From Zoogloea dura (lineage in GTDB: Bacteria > Pseudomonadota > Gammaproteobacteria > Burkholderiales > Rhodocyclaceae), in assembly GCF_012927165.1 (NCBI RefSeq), contig NZ_JABBGA010000003.1, forward strand, positions 248,001 through 312,000: DNA of 64,000 nucleotides. Reading direction: 5' to 3'. Under the pieces are notes generated by a model. It saw nothing but the letters and a program-made list of their open reading frames with translations. It did no database searches and had not been told where the DNA came from. Below, piece by piece: positions 19,843 through 27,663 of this stretch (the first letter of the stretch is position 1; the number at the start of each line of letters is the position of its first letter). The position numbers and the translations under genes were made by a program.

Positions 19843-20316
19843 TCACTGGGGAAGGCCGCCGGTGGCGATCAGGCGGATGACCCGGACAGTGTCCAGGTCG
19901 GATTCCCGGTAGGCCGACTTGACGAACTCGGACACTTTCACGCCCTCATCGGAGCTCAGGCCATCCGGCAGCGAGGTTTCGTAGGTGAAGCGTAGGAACA
20001 GCCGCAACGCGTCAGGCTGTTCGATACGGATGGTCAGGCTGCCCCCCGCATGCTCGGCGGTAGCCGCGGATTCGAAGCGTACCCACTCCCCCGGCTCGAA
20101 GGTGACGGTGTCGCGGATCCGGGCCTGGCCGAAATGCAGCAGGCGCTCGAGCTGCTGCCCTTCACGGAAGAGGATCTCGCAGCGGTCCAGCCCCGGCAGG
20201 AAGGCCGTGGGATCCTCGACCCGGTACATCAGGCCGGCCCACACCTGCTCCAGGCTCAGGCTTTCGATCAGGGGGTTGAGGGGATCGTTGATTTCGATCA
20301 GGTGTTCAAAACGCAA
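19843..20316 (-). CDS. DUF1857 / AtaL-like SRPBCC-fold protein
   Basis: A 157-residue protein beginning MRFEHLIEINDPLNPLIESL, the signature N terminus of the DUF1857 (AtaL-like) family, with later conserved WAGLMYRVEDPTAFLPGLD. The family has the SRPBCC helix-grip fold that binds hydrophobic ligands; in fungi a member acts on a polyketide-like intermediate, but the bacterial role is unknown. It lies 54 bases upstream of the aminotransferase and 28 bases after the EamA gene stop, all on the reverse strand, so cotranscription is possible. Confidence 0.78.
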   Translation of the reverse strand: MRFEHLIEINDPLNPLIESLSLEQVWAGLMYRVEDPTAFLPGLDRCEILFREGQQLERLLHFGQARIRDTVTFEPGEWVRFESAATAEHAGGSLTIRIEQPDALRLFLRFTYETSLPDGLSSDEGVKVSEFVKSAYRESDLDTVRVIRLIATGGLPQ

Positions 20317-20344
20317 GGGGTGCTCCCGGATTAGGGGTGGGAGT

Positions 20345-21250
20345 CTAGCCTTTCTTGAAACCTGTCGTCAGCCAGATTCCACTCAGGATCAGTGCAATAC
20401 CCAAAAAATGATAGGTCCGGGGGATCTCGCCGAGGAAGACGGTGGCCAGGATGGTGCTGAAGGCAGGCATCAGATGGATGAACAGCCCGCCCCTCGAGGC
20501 TCCCACCTCGCCCACCGCCCGGTTGTAGAACACGTAGCCCAGGAAGGCCGGAAAGATCCCGGTATAAGCCACCCCGGCCAGGGACATGGGGCTGAGATGC
20601 AGCTGCGCACCGTGGGAGAGCTCCCACCACGCCAGCGGCACCAGCACCACCAGGCCGATCACCGTCAGCACCGCCAGCAAGGCCATCGGGTGCAAGCCAG
20701 CGGGCCGCCAGCGCAGGCCGATGGTGTACAGCGCCCACGACAGCACCGCACCGAGCATCCACAGATCGCCCACGTTCAGGCTCAACCCCGCCAGCACGGC
20801 CAGATCTCCCCGCCCGATGATGGTCATGACGCCACCGAAGGAGACGGCCACCCCGATCGACTCGAGCAGGGTGGCCCGATGTCCCATGAACCAGGTGATG
20901 GCGATGATGGCGATCGGGATGAAGGAATTCAACAGGGCGGCGTTGGTCGCGGTGGTATGCACCAGGGCCAGGTAGGCCAGGGTGTTGTAGGCCCCTATCC
21001 CCAGCACCCCGAGCACCAGCAGGACGCCCCACTTGCCGCGGGACAGGCCGCGCAGGGTGTGAAGGTGTGGCCAGGCGAAGGGCAGGGTCAGCAGCAGGGC
21101 CAGCACCCAGCGGGCCAGGGCCAGGCTCATGGGCGGCACGGCTTCCCTCAGGCCCCGTCCCACCACCATGTTGCCAGACCAGAACAGCACGGTGAGCGTC
21201 AGCAACAGGTAGGGATGGGTCAGGCTGCGGGGCAATCGCGACAAGGGCAT
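20345..21250 (-). CDS. EamA/DMT-family permease
   Basis: A ~301-residue inner-membrane protein with ten hydrophobic helices in two EamA repeats (LLLTLTVLFWSGNMVVGRGL for the first, LWMLGAVLSWALYTIGLRW for the second). It is more like the RhaT/YdcZ-type exporters with FWSGN in helix 1 than the other EamA protein at 4685-5593. The substrate is unknown. I use ATG 21250; a TTG at 21295 would add 15 residues with no matching family content. The upstream region is the AT-rich candidate origin. Confidence 0.85.
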   Translation of the reverse strand: MPLSRLPRSLTHPYLLLTLTVLFWSGNMVVGRGLREAVPPMSLALARWVLALLLTLPFAWPHLHTLRGLSRGKWGVLLVLGVLGIGAYNTLAYLALVHTTATNAALLNSFIPIAIIAITWFMGHRATLLESIGVAVSFGGVMTIIGRGDLAVLAGLSLNVGDLWMLGAVLSWALYTIGLRWRPAGLHPMALLAVLTVIGLVVLVPLAWWELSHGAQLHLSPMSLAGVAYTGIFPAFLGYVFYNRAVGEVGASRGGLFIHLMPAFSTILATVFLGEIPRTYHFLGIALILSGIWLTTGFKKG

Positions 21251-21382
21251 GGCGGCATTTTGCGGACTGATCGGTCGGGAATTATCGGTGACCAATGGTT
21301 TTCCTGCGCTTGGGATCTACCCCTATGTCTTTCCGGAGGGCTGCCCCTGCTGAAGACAGGATGTTCTTATAAGGTTTTGTAT

Positions 21383-21428
21383 ACATATAAGTACACGTTA
21401 ACTATGCTCGGCCTGTTTCTGTGGATAA
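21383..21428 (+). repeat. imperfect direct repeat, copy A
   Basis: Shares with copy B the ordered blocks ATATAAGTAC, GTTAAC, ATGCTCGGCC and GTTTCTGTGGA. Copy A ends in a perfect reverse-strand DnaA box (TGTGGATAA). The two copies lie about 390 bases apart in the same orientation. Confidence 0.7.
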
Positions 21429-21776
21429 CCGTGTTAACCCTTTAATAATCATTGCTTTGATCCGTGAAAAAAGCTCTGGAAACAGGGCGGGACAGGATCT
21501 GGACAGTTTGGGGATGGTTTACCGGCTTGTGCGTCTTTCAGGGGTTGTGCACATTTTCTACGTGTGTTAACACGGTAGTTGTGCACATGGCTGATGTGGA
21601 CAACCTGGAATGAGGGGCCTCAAGGGCTTTCCTTGGAGCCGAGTCGAATACATCAGGACCTGGATGAAGCGGAGTCCTGTTGATCGATCCAGGAGTGTGA
21701 AGAACCGGTTTTGTACTGCAGTCGGCCTTTCCTGTTCGAAAAGGTCTGGGCATAAGTTGTTTACAGTTTTTAGATA

Positions 21777-21825
21777 TATATAAGTACTGTTAACAATAAT
21801 GCTCGGCCCGTTTCTGTGGAAAACT
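21777..21825 (+). repeat. imperfect direct repeat, copy B
   Basis: Second copy of the blocks ATATAAGTAC, GTTAAC, ATGCTCGGCC and GTTTCTGTGGA, with small spacing changes. It ends in TGTGGAAAA, a one-mismatch DnaA-like site. It is preceded by a run of A/T (TTTTTAGATATATATAAG). Confidence 0.7.
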
Positions 21826-21985
21826 ACAAAAAATTCAGTTTTTTCAGTTTGTTGCGGCGTTGATAAGCCTGTAGGCGAAGCCCTTGTTGTCGTGTGGGTC
21901 GATTGTTGAGGAAATTTGGCCGCGCACCCGCCATGGGCTTTGTGCACAATTTGACTGGTGTCCTTCCCAAGGTTTGTCCCCAGAT

Positions 21986-23140
21986 TTGGATCCTTCCGCT
22001 CTTCTCCGTGCTCCCGAGGACCACTGGGACATCTTTTGTCCGGTGGTGGATAACTACGGCGATGTCGGTGTGTGCTGGCGTCTGGCCCGCCAGCTCGTCA
22101 CCGAACACGGAATCGCCGTCCGCCTGTGGATCGATGACCTGAGCAGCGCGCGGCGCCTGATTCCTTCCCTCGACCCAAGCCTGGACGGGCAGACCGTGCG
22201 TGGTGTGGATATCCGGGCGTGGACCAGTACGTTCCCCGATGCACCGGTGGGGGCGGTGGTCATCGCGGCTTTTGCCGCATCCCTGCCCGAATCCTTCCTG
22301 GAGGCGATGGCCCAGCGTTCGCCGCGTCCGGCCTGGATCAACCTGGAGTATCTGAGCGCTGAAGACTGGGTCGCCGGCTGCCACCGCCTGCCTTCGCCGC
22401 ACCCCCGTCTGCCCCTGGTCCAGCACTTCTTCTTTCCGGGGCTGGACGCCCGGACCGGTGGCTTGTTGCGGGAGGCCGACTACGCCGCCCGGCGCCGGGC
22501 GTTTTCCAGGGAGGCCTTCAGGCAGGCCCTGGAGCTGCCTCCGGAACAGCCCGGGGAGCGCATGGTGTCCCTGTTCACCTACGAGAATCCGGCCCTGCCC
22601 GAGTTGCTCGAGCTGTGGAGCAAGTCGCCTTTGCCGGTCTGTTGCCTGGTGCCGGAAGGGCGGGTCCTGCCTGGATTGGCGGCCCATCTTGGGCTGAGCG
22701 GCTTGCGCGCGGGCGACAAGATCCTGCACGAGGCGTTGACGGTCTGTGTCCTGCCTTTTGTCGAACAGACCGGCTACGACGAGCTGCTGTGGGCTTGTGA
22801 CCTGAATTTCGTGCGCGGGGAGGACTCCTTTGTGCGGGCCCAGTGGGCCGAGCTGCCCTTCGTGTGGCACATCTACGCGCAGGAGGAGGACGCCCATTTG
22901 GTGAAACTGCAGGCCTTCATCACGCGCTACCTGGATGGCGTCGAACCGGCGGTGGAACTCGCCCTTAGGGATTTCTGGCTGGCCTGGAACCGGGGTGAAG
23001 GCGTGGCCGCCGCCTGGCCGTCCTTCGCGGCTTGCCTGCCGCTGCTCAAGCTTCACGGACCTGCCTGGTCGGCCTGCCTGCAGGAAACAGGCGACCTCGC
23101 TGCGAATCTGGTGCGTTTCTGTAAAGTTGAGATAGAATAA
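21986..23140 (+). CDS. earP: EarP, EF-P arginine rhamnosyltransferase
   Basis: EarP (about 384 aa) transfers rhamnose from dTDP-rhamnose to arginine 32 of elongation factor P, needed for efficient translation of proline runs. The GT-B enzyme's N-terminal motif WDIFCPVVDNYGDVGVCWRLARQL contains the two catalytic-loop aspartates, and FVRGEDSFVRAQW near residue 270 is the conserved nucleotide-sugar site. The next gene is EF-P, whose target arginine is present. The start is uncertain: no in-frame ATG or GTG lies near the conserved N terminus, and TTG 21986 or TTG 21974 gives the family length. A long upstream extension runs into the AT-rich intergenic region and is unlikely. Confidence 0.93.
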   Translation: MDPSALLRAPEDHWDIFCPVVDNYGDVGVCWRLARQLVTEHGIAVRLWIDDLSSARRLIPSLDPSLDGQTVRGVDIRAWTSTFPDAPVGAVVIAAFAASLPESFLEAMAQRSPRPAWINLEYLSAEDWVAGCHRLPSPHPRLPLVQHFFFPGLDARTGGLLREADYAARRRAFSREAFRQALELPPEQPGERMVSLFTYENPALPELLELWSKSPLPVCCLVPEGRVLPGLAAHLGLSGLRAGDKILHEALTVCVLPFVEQTGYDELLWACDLNFVRGEDSFVRAQWAELPFVWHIYAQEEDAHLVKLQAFITRYLDGVEPAVELALRDFWLAWNRGEGVAAAWPSFAACLPLLKLHGPAWSACLQETGDLAANLVRFCKVEIE

Positions 23141-23197
23141 TAAGTTACCTATTTACCGTGGCCCGTGCCGCGCAATCTTCAGCAAGCAGGAAACAGC

Positions 23198-23758
23198 ATG
23201 AAAACCGCAATGGAACTCCGCTCCGGCAACGTGATCATGGTGGGCAGCGACGCCCTCGTGGTTCAGAAGGCCGAGTACAACAAGTCCGGCCGCAACGCCG
23301 CCGTCGTCAAGATGAAGCTCAAGAACCTGCTCACCGGCGCGCCGTCCGAGTCGGTGTACAAGGCGGACGACAAGTTCGAAATTGTGGTGCTCGACCGCAA
23401 GGAAGTGACCTTCTCCTACTTTGCTGATCCGATGTACGTGTTCATGGACGCCGAGTACGAACAGTACGAAGTGGAAGCCGAGAACATGACCGACGCGCTG
23501 AAGTACCTGGTGGACGGCATGCCCTGTGAAGTGGTGTTCTACAACGGCAAGGCCATCTCCGTGGAACTGCCCACCACCGTGGTGCGTGAAGTGGAATACA
23601 CCGAGCCCGCCGTCAAGGGCGACACTTCGGGCAAGGTGCTGAAGCCTGCCCGCATCGCTCCCAGCGGCTACGAGCTGGCGGTGCCGGCCTTTGTCGAAAT
23701 CGGTGACAAGATCGAAATCGACACCCGTACCGACGAGTACCGCAACCGGGTGAAGTGA
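23198..23758 (+). CDS. efp: elongation factor P
   Basis: EF-P (186 aa) binds ribosomes stalled on consecutive prolines and promotes peptide bond formation. It has three beta-barrel domains; the loop [10 protein letters not shown] puts arginine at position 32, the residue rhamnosylated by EarP, instead of the lysine used with EpmA. The C-terminal signature [16 protein letters not shown] is typical. ATG 23198 follows GCAGGAAAC, a reasonable ribosome-binding site. It lies 57 bases after earP and is followed by a terminator, so the two may share a transcript. Confidence 0.97.
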   Translation: MKTAMELRSGNVIMVGSDALVVQKAEYNKSGRNAAVVKMKLKNLLTGAPSESVYKADDKFEIVVLDRKEVTFSYFADPMYVFMDAEYEQYEVEAENMTDALKYLVDGMPCEVVFYNGKAISVELPTTVVREVEYTEPAVKGDTSGKVLKPARIAPSGYELAVPAFVEIGDKIEIDTRTDEYRNRVK

Positions 23759-23777
23759 TTCCCCGTGGCAAAATGAC

Positions 23778-23808
23778 AACAAGGTCCTGAGGGACCTTGT
23801 TTCATTTT
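23778..23808 (+). terminator. rho-independent terminator after efp
   Basis: A 9-bp stem ACAAGGTCC/GGACCTTGT (23778-23786 and 23792-23800) with a 5-base loop, followed by a T-rich tail (TTCATTTT). Confidence 0.75.
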
Positions 23809-23937
23809 GTGGCGCCAGTCATCCTCCTGACCTGATTCTGCGTTAATTTTCCGTGCGTTAGTGAATTCGAATCCATACCGGGTCCGTTACCTGTCCGATT
23901 CCGGATCCCCTTTTGATCCAACCCAGGAGAATTTCAT

Positions 23938-24297
23938 ATGAATACCCGTGCCCTCGCTCTTGCTGCCCTGATCGCCCTTGGCCTGAACGCTTGCTCCAAG
24001 AAGGAAGAGGCGCCTGCACAGGCTCCCGCGCCGGTGGTCGATGCCGCCAAGGAGGCCGCTGTCAAGGCTGAAGAGGCTGCCAAGCAGGCCGCCGAAGCAA
24101 CCAAGGATGCGGCAGGTGCCGTGAAGGAAGCCGGTAAGGACGCGGTTGATGCGACCAAGGAAGCTGCCAAGGATGCCGTGGCCGCCGCGAAGGATGCCGC
24201 CGGTGCCGCCAAGGAAGCGGGCAAGGAAGCCGTCGCCGCGACCGCGGATGCCACCAAGGAAGCGGCCGACAAGGCCAAGGCTGCCGTCGGCAAGTAA
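23938..24297 (+). CDS. alanine/lysine-rich lipoprotein with amphipathic repeats
   Basis: A 119-residue predicted lipoprotein. The signal ends in the lipobox LNAC (Cys19). The mature chain is almost entirely A, K, E, D, V and T in imperfect 11-residue units of the type AAKEAAKDAVA, predicted to be a continuous amphipathic helix, like LEA-type or small apolipoprotein-like bacterial proteins. Such proteins are linked to envelope stress or membrane coating, but no function is established here. It has an AGGAG site 8 bases upstream of ATG 23938 and its own terminator. Confidence 0.72.
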   Translation: MNTRALALAALIALGLNACSKKEEAPAQAPAPVVDAAKEAAVKAEEAAKQAAEATKDAAGAVKEAGKDAVDATKEAAKDAVAAAKDAAGAAKEAGKEAVAATADATKEAADKAKAAVGK

Positions 24298-24319
24298 AAT
24301 CCGGCCAGCCTGTTGCGTG

Positions 24320-24347
24320 ACCGGGCCTCTGGCCCGGTTTTTTGTTT
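24320..24347 (+). terminator. rho-independent terminator after the Ala-rich lipoprotein
   Basis: An 8-bp stem ACCGGGCC/GGCCCGGT (24320-24327, 24331-24338) with a 3-base loop followed by six T (24338-24343). Confidence 0.85.
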
Positions 24348-24364
24348 ACTGTCTCCGATCCATC

Positions 24365-24910
24365 ATGGCCCTCAAATCCACCATCTTCCGAGCCACGCTC
24401 ACTGTTTCCGACCTCGATCGGGGATATTTCGGCGAACACATCCTGACCCTCGCCCGCCACCCCTCGGAAACCGACGAGCGGATGATGGTGCGGGTCCTGG
24501 CCTTTGCCCTCAATGCCGATGAGCGCCTGGAGTTCGGGCGTGGCATTTCGACCGATGATGAACCAGCCTTGTGGCGCAAGGACGATACGGGGCGGATCCT
24601 CCAGTGGATTGAAGTGGGGCTGCCGGACGAACGATTGCTGCGCCGGGCTGCTGGCCGGGCCGATGAGGTGATCGTGTTGGCCTATGGCGGCCGCACGGTG
24701 GATCTGTGGTGGCAGAAGGACGTTGCCACCTTGGGCAAGCTGTCCAACCTGCGGGTGCTCACCCTGCCCCAGGACGAGTCACGTGCCCTGGCGGCCCTGG
24801 CATCCAGGAACATGTCGCTGACCTGCACCATCCAGGACGGGCAGATCTGGTTTTCCGCTGGAGAAACGGTATTGAGCCTGACGCCCGGCAGCCTTCATCC
24901 AGCAGTTTGA
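24365..24910 (+). CDS. YaeQ-family protein
   Basis: A 181-residue YaeQ protein. The N terminus MALKSTIFRATLTVSDLDRGYF and the core HPSETDERMMVRVLAFAL, with LEFGRGISTDDEPALW, are hallmark segments of the family; the fold is related to PD-(D/E)XK nucleases, and E and D residues in ETDERMM and DEPALW fit that. The family is widespread in proteobacteria but its role is not settled; early work connected it to transcription antitermination and that was not confirmed. Start ATG 24365 gives the family N terminus; the longer frame overlaps the upstream lipoprotein. Confidence 0.9.
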   Translation: MALKSTIFRATLTVSDLDRGYFGEHILTLARHPSETDERMMVRVLAFALNADERLEFGRGISTDDEPALWRKDDTGRILQWIEVGLPDERLLRRAAGRADEVIVLAYGGRTVDLWWQKDVATLGKLSNLRVLTLPQDESRALAALASRNMSLTCTIQDGQIWFSAGETVLSLTPGSLHPAV

Positions 24911-24929
24911 GGTTGTTGCGACACACTTG

Positions 24930-24959
24930 ATGACAAAAGCGTGCCGGACTGGCTAATAA
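24930..24959 (+). promoter_or_regulatory. probable promoter of the superoxide dismutase gene
   Basis: ATGACA (24930-24935) and TAATAA (24954-24959) with an 18-base spacer, 60 bases before the start codon, in a short AT-richer stretch. Confidence 0.45.
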
Positions 24960-25020
24960 TGGGCGGCCCGATCATCACTCCGATGGCCGGATCCAGCGAA
25001 CCTGATACAGGAGAGTCCGC

Positions 25021-25734
25021 ATGAAGCTTCCCCAACACGCCAACGTTTCGTCCGGTGTCGATCGTCGCCACTTTCTGGGTGCTTCCCTTGGCCTGATCGC
25101 CGCGACTTCCCTCGGCGGCCTGGCCCGCCCGGCAAGCGCCGCCAGCCCGATTCTGTTGCCGCCGCTGCCTTATGCTGACAGTGCCCTGGCGCCGGTCATC
25201 TCGGCCAACACCATCGGTTTCCACTACGGAAAGCACCACAAGGGCTATGTGGATAACCTCAACCGCCTGCTGGCCGGCTCCGACCTGGCCGATCTGCCTC
25301 TCGAGAAGATCGTTGCCGCGGTGACCGGCAAGGCCGACAAGACCGCCATCTTCAACAACGCGGCGCAGATCTGGAATCACACCTTCTACTGGAACAGCCT
25401 GCGTCCCAACGGCGGTGGCGAGCCGCCTGTGGCGCTGAAGCAGAAGATCGAGGCATCTTTTGGCAGCGTCGATGCGCTCAAGAAGGAACTGGCCACCGCG
25501 GCCCTGGGGCAGTTCGGCAGCGGTTGGGCCTGGCTGGTGGCCGATGGTGACAAGCTCAAGGTGGTCAAGACCGGCAATGCCGATTTGCCGGCCGCCGGTC
25601 TCAAGCCGCTCCTGACCATTGACGTGTGGGAACACGCCTATTACCTCGACTACCAGAATCGCCGCGCCGATTACGTAAATGCGTTACTCGACAAGCTGAT
25701 CAACTGGGAATTCGCCCTGAAGAACCTGGGCTGA
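25021..25734 (+). CDS. Fe superoxide dismutase with a Tat-type signal peptide
   Basis: A 237-residue Fe/Mn-family SOD that dismutates superoxide. Metal ligands are in place: H68 ([11 protein letters not shown]), H120 (WNHTFYW), D201 and H205 ([11 protein letters not shown]). The active-site glutamine is in AAQIWNHTF, as in Fe-type enzymes. Unusually, it has a ~40-residue N-terminal extension with [11 protein letters not shown], a hydrophobic stretch and ASA-A, matching a twin-arginine signal with a signal peptidase site; most FeSODs are cytosolic. The product therefore probably folds with its metal inside the cell and is exported to the periplasm. A GGAGAG site precedes ATG 25021. Confidence 0.92.
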   Translation: MKLPQHANVSSGVDRRHFLGASLGLIAATSLGGLARPASAASPILLPPLPYADSALAPVISANTIGFHYGKHHKGYVDNLNRLLAGSDLADLPLEKIVAAVTGKADKTAIFNNAAQIWNHTFYWNSLRPNGGGEPPVALKQKIEASFGSVDALKKELATAALGQFGSGWAWLVADGDKLKVVKTGNADLPAAGLKPLLTIDVWEHAYYLDYQNRRADYVNALLDKLINWEFALKNLG

Positions 25735-25782
25735 GCCTGTCTGTTCGTCACCTTCCTGCTGGCTGGTCCTGGCGGGGCCAGC

Positions 25783-27663
25783 CTAACGCCAGTCGCCCCG
25801 CAGCTCTGCCACCTGGAGCTGGAGTGATGGGAGGCTGACCGTTTCCGGAGCCTGGGCTTCACCCGCCACCAGTTCGATACGGCTGAACAGGCCGCGTCGC
25901 AGCGGCCGGCTGAGCACAGGACCATCCTTGCGCGAGAACATGCTGCCCCACAATCCGCGCAGAGCCATCGGGACCACCGGTACCGGGTTGGCCTGGAGAA
26001 TGCGGGTGATGCCCGGACGGAAAGGGCACAGTTCCCCATCGCCGGTGATCCTGCCTTCAGGGAACAGACCTATGAGTTCGCCGGCCGCCAGGGCTTGCGA
26101 TACTTCCGCGAAGGCGGATTCCATCATGGCCGGATCTTCCTTGGCCGGCGCGATCGGAATCGCCCGGCTGTGGCGGAACACGAAGGACAGTACCGGCCAG
26201 CGGAAGATGCGGTGATCCATCACGAAACGGATCGGACGACGGCTGGCGGCGGCAATCACCAGGGCATCCACGAAGCTCACGTGGTTGCACACGATCACGG
26301 CAGGCCCCTCTTCGGGGATGTGCTGGAGGCCTTCCGTACGCAGGCGGTATACCGTGTGGACCAGCAGCCAGATGATGAAGCGCAGCAGGAATTCCGGTAC
26401 CAGCTTGTAGATGTAGATCGCCACGGCGGCATTCATGATCGCCGCCACGCCGAACAACACCGGGATCGACAGCCCTGCGCCGAGCAGGCTGCCCGCGGCC
26501 AGGGCGCCAGCCACCATGAACAGCGCGTTGAGGATGTTGTTGGCTGCGATGATGCGTGCCCGCTGGGCCGGCGCGGAGCGGCTCTGCAGCATGGCGTAGA
26601 GGGGCACGATGAAAAAGCCGCCGAACACGCCCAACATCATGAGTGCCAGTAATACCCGCAGCATGCCGGGTTGTGTCAGGACCTCACCAATGGCCAGCGG
26701 CGCACCTGGCGGCAGCACCGCTGGTGAGGCAAAGGCCAGGTCCAGTCCGAAGAGGGTGAGGCCGATGGAGCCAAAGGGCACCAGACCGATCTCGACGTGG
26801 CCGCCGGACAGTTTTTCGCACAACAGGGAGCCCAGCCCGATACCGATCGTGAAGGTGGCCAGGAGCAGGGTGACGGTACCTTCCCCACCGCCCAGAACGC
26901 CTTTTGCATAGGCCGGAAACTGGGCCAGGAAGAGGGCGCCGTAGAGCCAGAACCAGGAGATGCCCATGATGGCCAGGAACACCGTCTGGTTCTGTCGGGC
27001 GAAACCGATGTTGCGCCAGGTTTCGGTGAAGGGATTGGGATTGATCCGCAAGTCGGGGGCGGGCGCAGGTGCTGGCGGAATGCCGCGGCTGGTGAGGTAG
27101 CCGACCACTGCGACGATCAGGCCTCCGCCGGCGATCCACACATCGCCGTTGTCGAGGCCGGCGAGCAGGCCGCCCACCAGGGTGCCGATCAGGATGGCGA
27201 CAAAGGTGCCGGCCTCCACCAGGGCATTGCCGCCGACCAGTTCTTCCTCGTGCAGGTGCTGGGGCAGCAGCGCGTACTTCACAGGTCCGAACAGCGTCGA
27301 ATGACAACCCAGCAGGAACAGGGCGCTGAACAGCACGGTCAGGCTGTGCAGCAGGAAGCCGGCCAGCGCGACCAGCATGATGGCCATCTCCAGCACTTTC
27401 ACCAGGCGGGTCAGCCGGGCCTTGTCGTACTTGTCGGCAAGCTGCCCGGCACTGGCTGAGAAGAGGAAGAAGGGCAGGATGAAGATGCCCGCGGCCAGGT
27501 TGGAGAGCAGGGCTGGTGAGAGAGTGGTCCAGCTGGCGGTCTGGAAGGTCAGCAGCACGACCAGTGCGTTCTTGAACAGGTTGTCGTTGAAGGCACCCAG
27601 GAACTGGGTCAGGAAGAATGGCCGGAAGCGCCGTTCGCCGAGAAGATGGAATTGGGAGCTCAT
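25783..27663 (-). CDS. MFS lysophospholipid transporter (LplT-like) fused to a PlsC acyltransferase
   Basis: A 626-residue fusion. Residues ~1-420 are a 12-helix major facilitator transporter of the LplT type (FRPFFLTQFLGAFNDNLFKNALVVL; LADKYDKARL loop; LFGPVKYALLPQHL). Residues ~430-626 are a PlsC-type acyltransferase with CNHVSFVDALV (HX4D) and GLFPEGRITGDG (FPEGR). LplT flips lysophosphatidylethanolamine inward and Aas reacylates it. The acyl ligase half of a classic Aas is absent here but present in the first gene of the same operon. The gene overlaps the amidohydrolase gene by 4 bases (ATGA). Confidence 0.9.
   Translation of the reverse strand: MSSQFHLLGERRFRPFFLTQFLGAFNDNLFKNALVVLLTFQTASWTTLSPALLSNLAAGIFILPFFLFSASAGQLADKYDKARLTRLVKVLEMAIMLVALAGFLLHSLTVLFSALFLLGCHSTLFGPVKYALLPQHLHEEELVGGNALVEAGTFVAILIGTLVGGLLAGLDNGDVWIAGGGLIVAVVGYLTSRGIPPAPAPAPDLRINPNPFTETWRNIGFARQNQTVFLAIMGISWFWLYGALFLAQFPAYAKGVLGGGEGTVTLLLATFTIGIGLGSLLCEKLSGGHVEIGLVPFGSIGLTLFGLDLAFASPAVLPPGAPLAIGEVLTQPGMLRVLLALMMLGVFGGFFIVPLYAMLQSRSAPAQRARIIAANNILNALFMVAGALAAGSLLGAGLSIPVLFGVAAIMNAAVAIYIYKLVPEFLLRFIIWLLVHTVYRLRTEGLQHIPEEGPAVIVCNHVSFVDALVIAAASRRPIRFVMDHRIFRWPVLSFVFRHSRAIPIAPAKEDPAMMESAFAEVSQALAAGELIGLFPEGRITGDGELCPFRPGITRILQANPVPVVPMALRGLWGSMFSRKDGPVLSRPLRRGLFSRIELVAGEAQAPETVSLPSLQLQVAELRGDWR

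Larger units (their letters stand above)
21296..21985. other. AT-rich intergenic region with DnaA-box-like sites, candidate replication origin
   Basis: This 0.7 kb stretch has no convincing gene and is much more AT-rich than its surroundings. DnaA-box-like nonamers: a perfect TTATCCACA on the reverse strand (21420-21428), TTGTCCACA (reverse, 21595-21603), TTGTGCACA three times on the forward strand (21545-21553, 21579-21587, 21940-21948) and TTTTCCACA (reverse, 21815-21823); the last five each differ from TTATNCACA at one position. Two AT-rich blocks (around 21368-21402 and 21769-21799) could serve as unwinding elements. Four GTTAAC palindromes fall within 400 bases. dnaA is not in the window, so this may be the origin or another DnaA-binding locus. 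Confidence 0.45.

Noticed and set aside
21567-21947. A 126-codon reverse frame in the AT-rich gap
   Set aside because: No ribosome-binding site or recognisable motif, and it crosses the direct repeat and DnaA-like sites.
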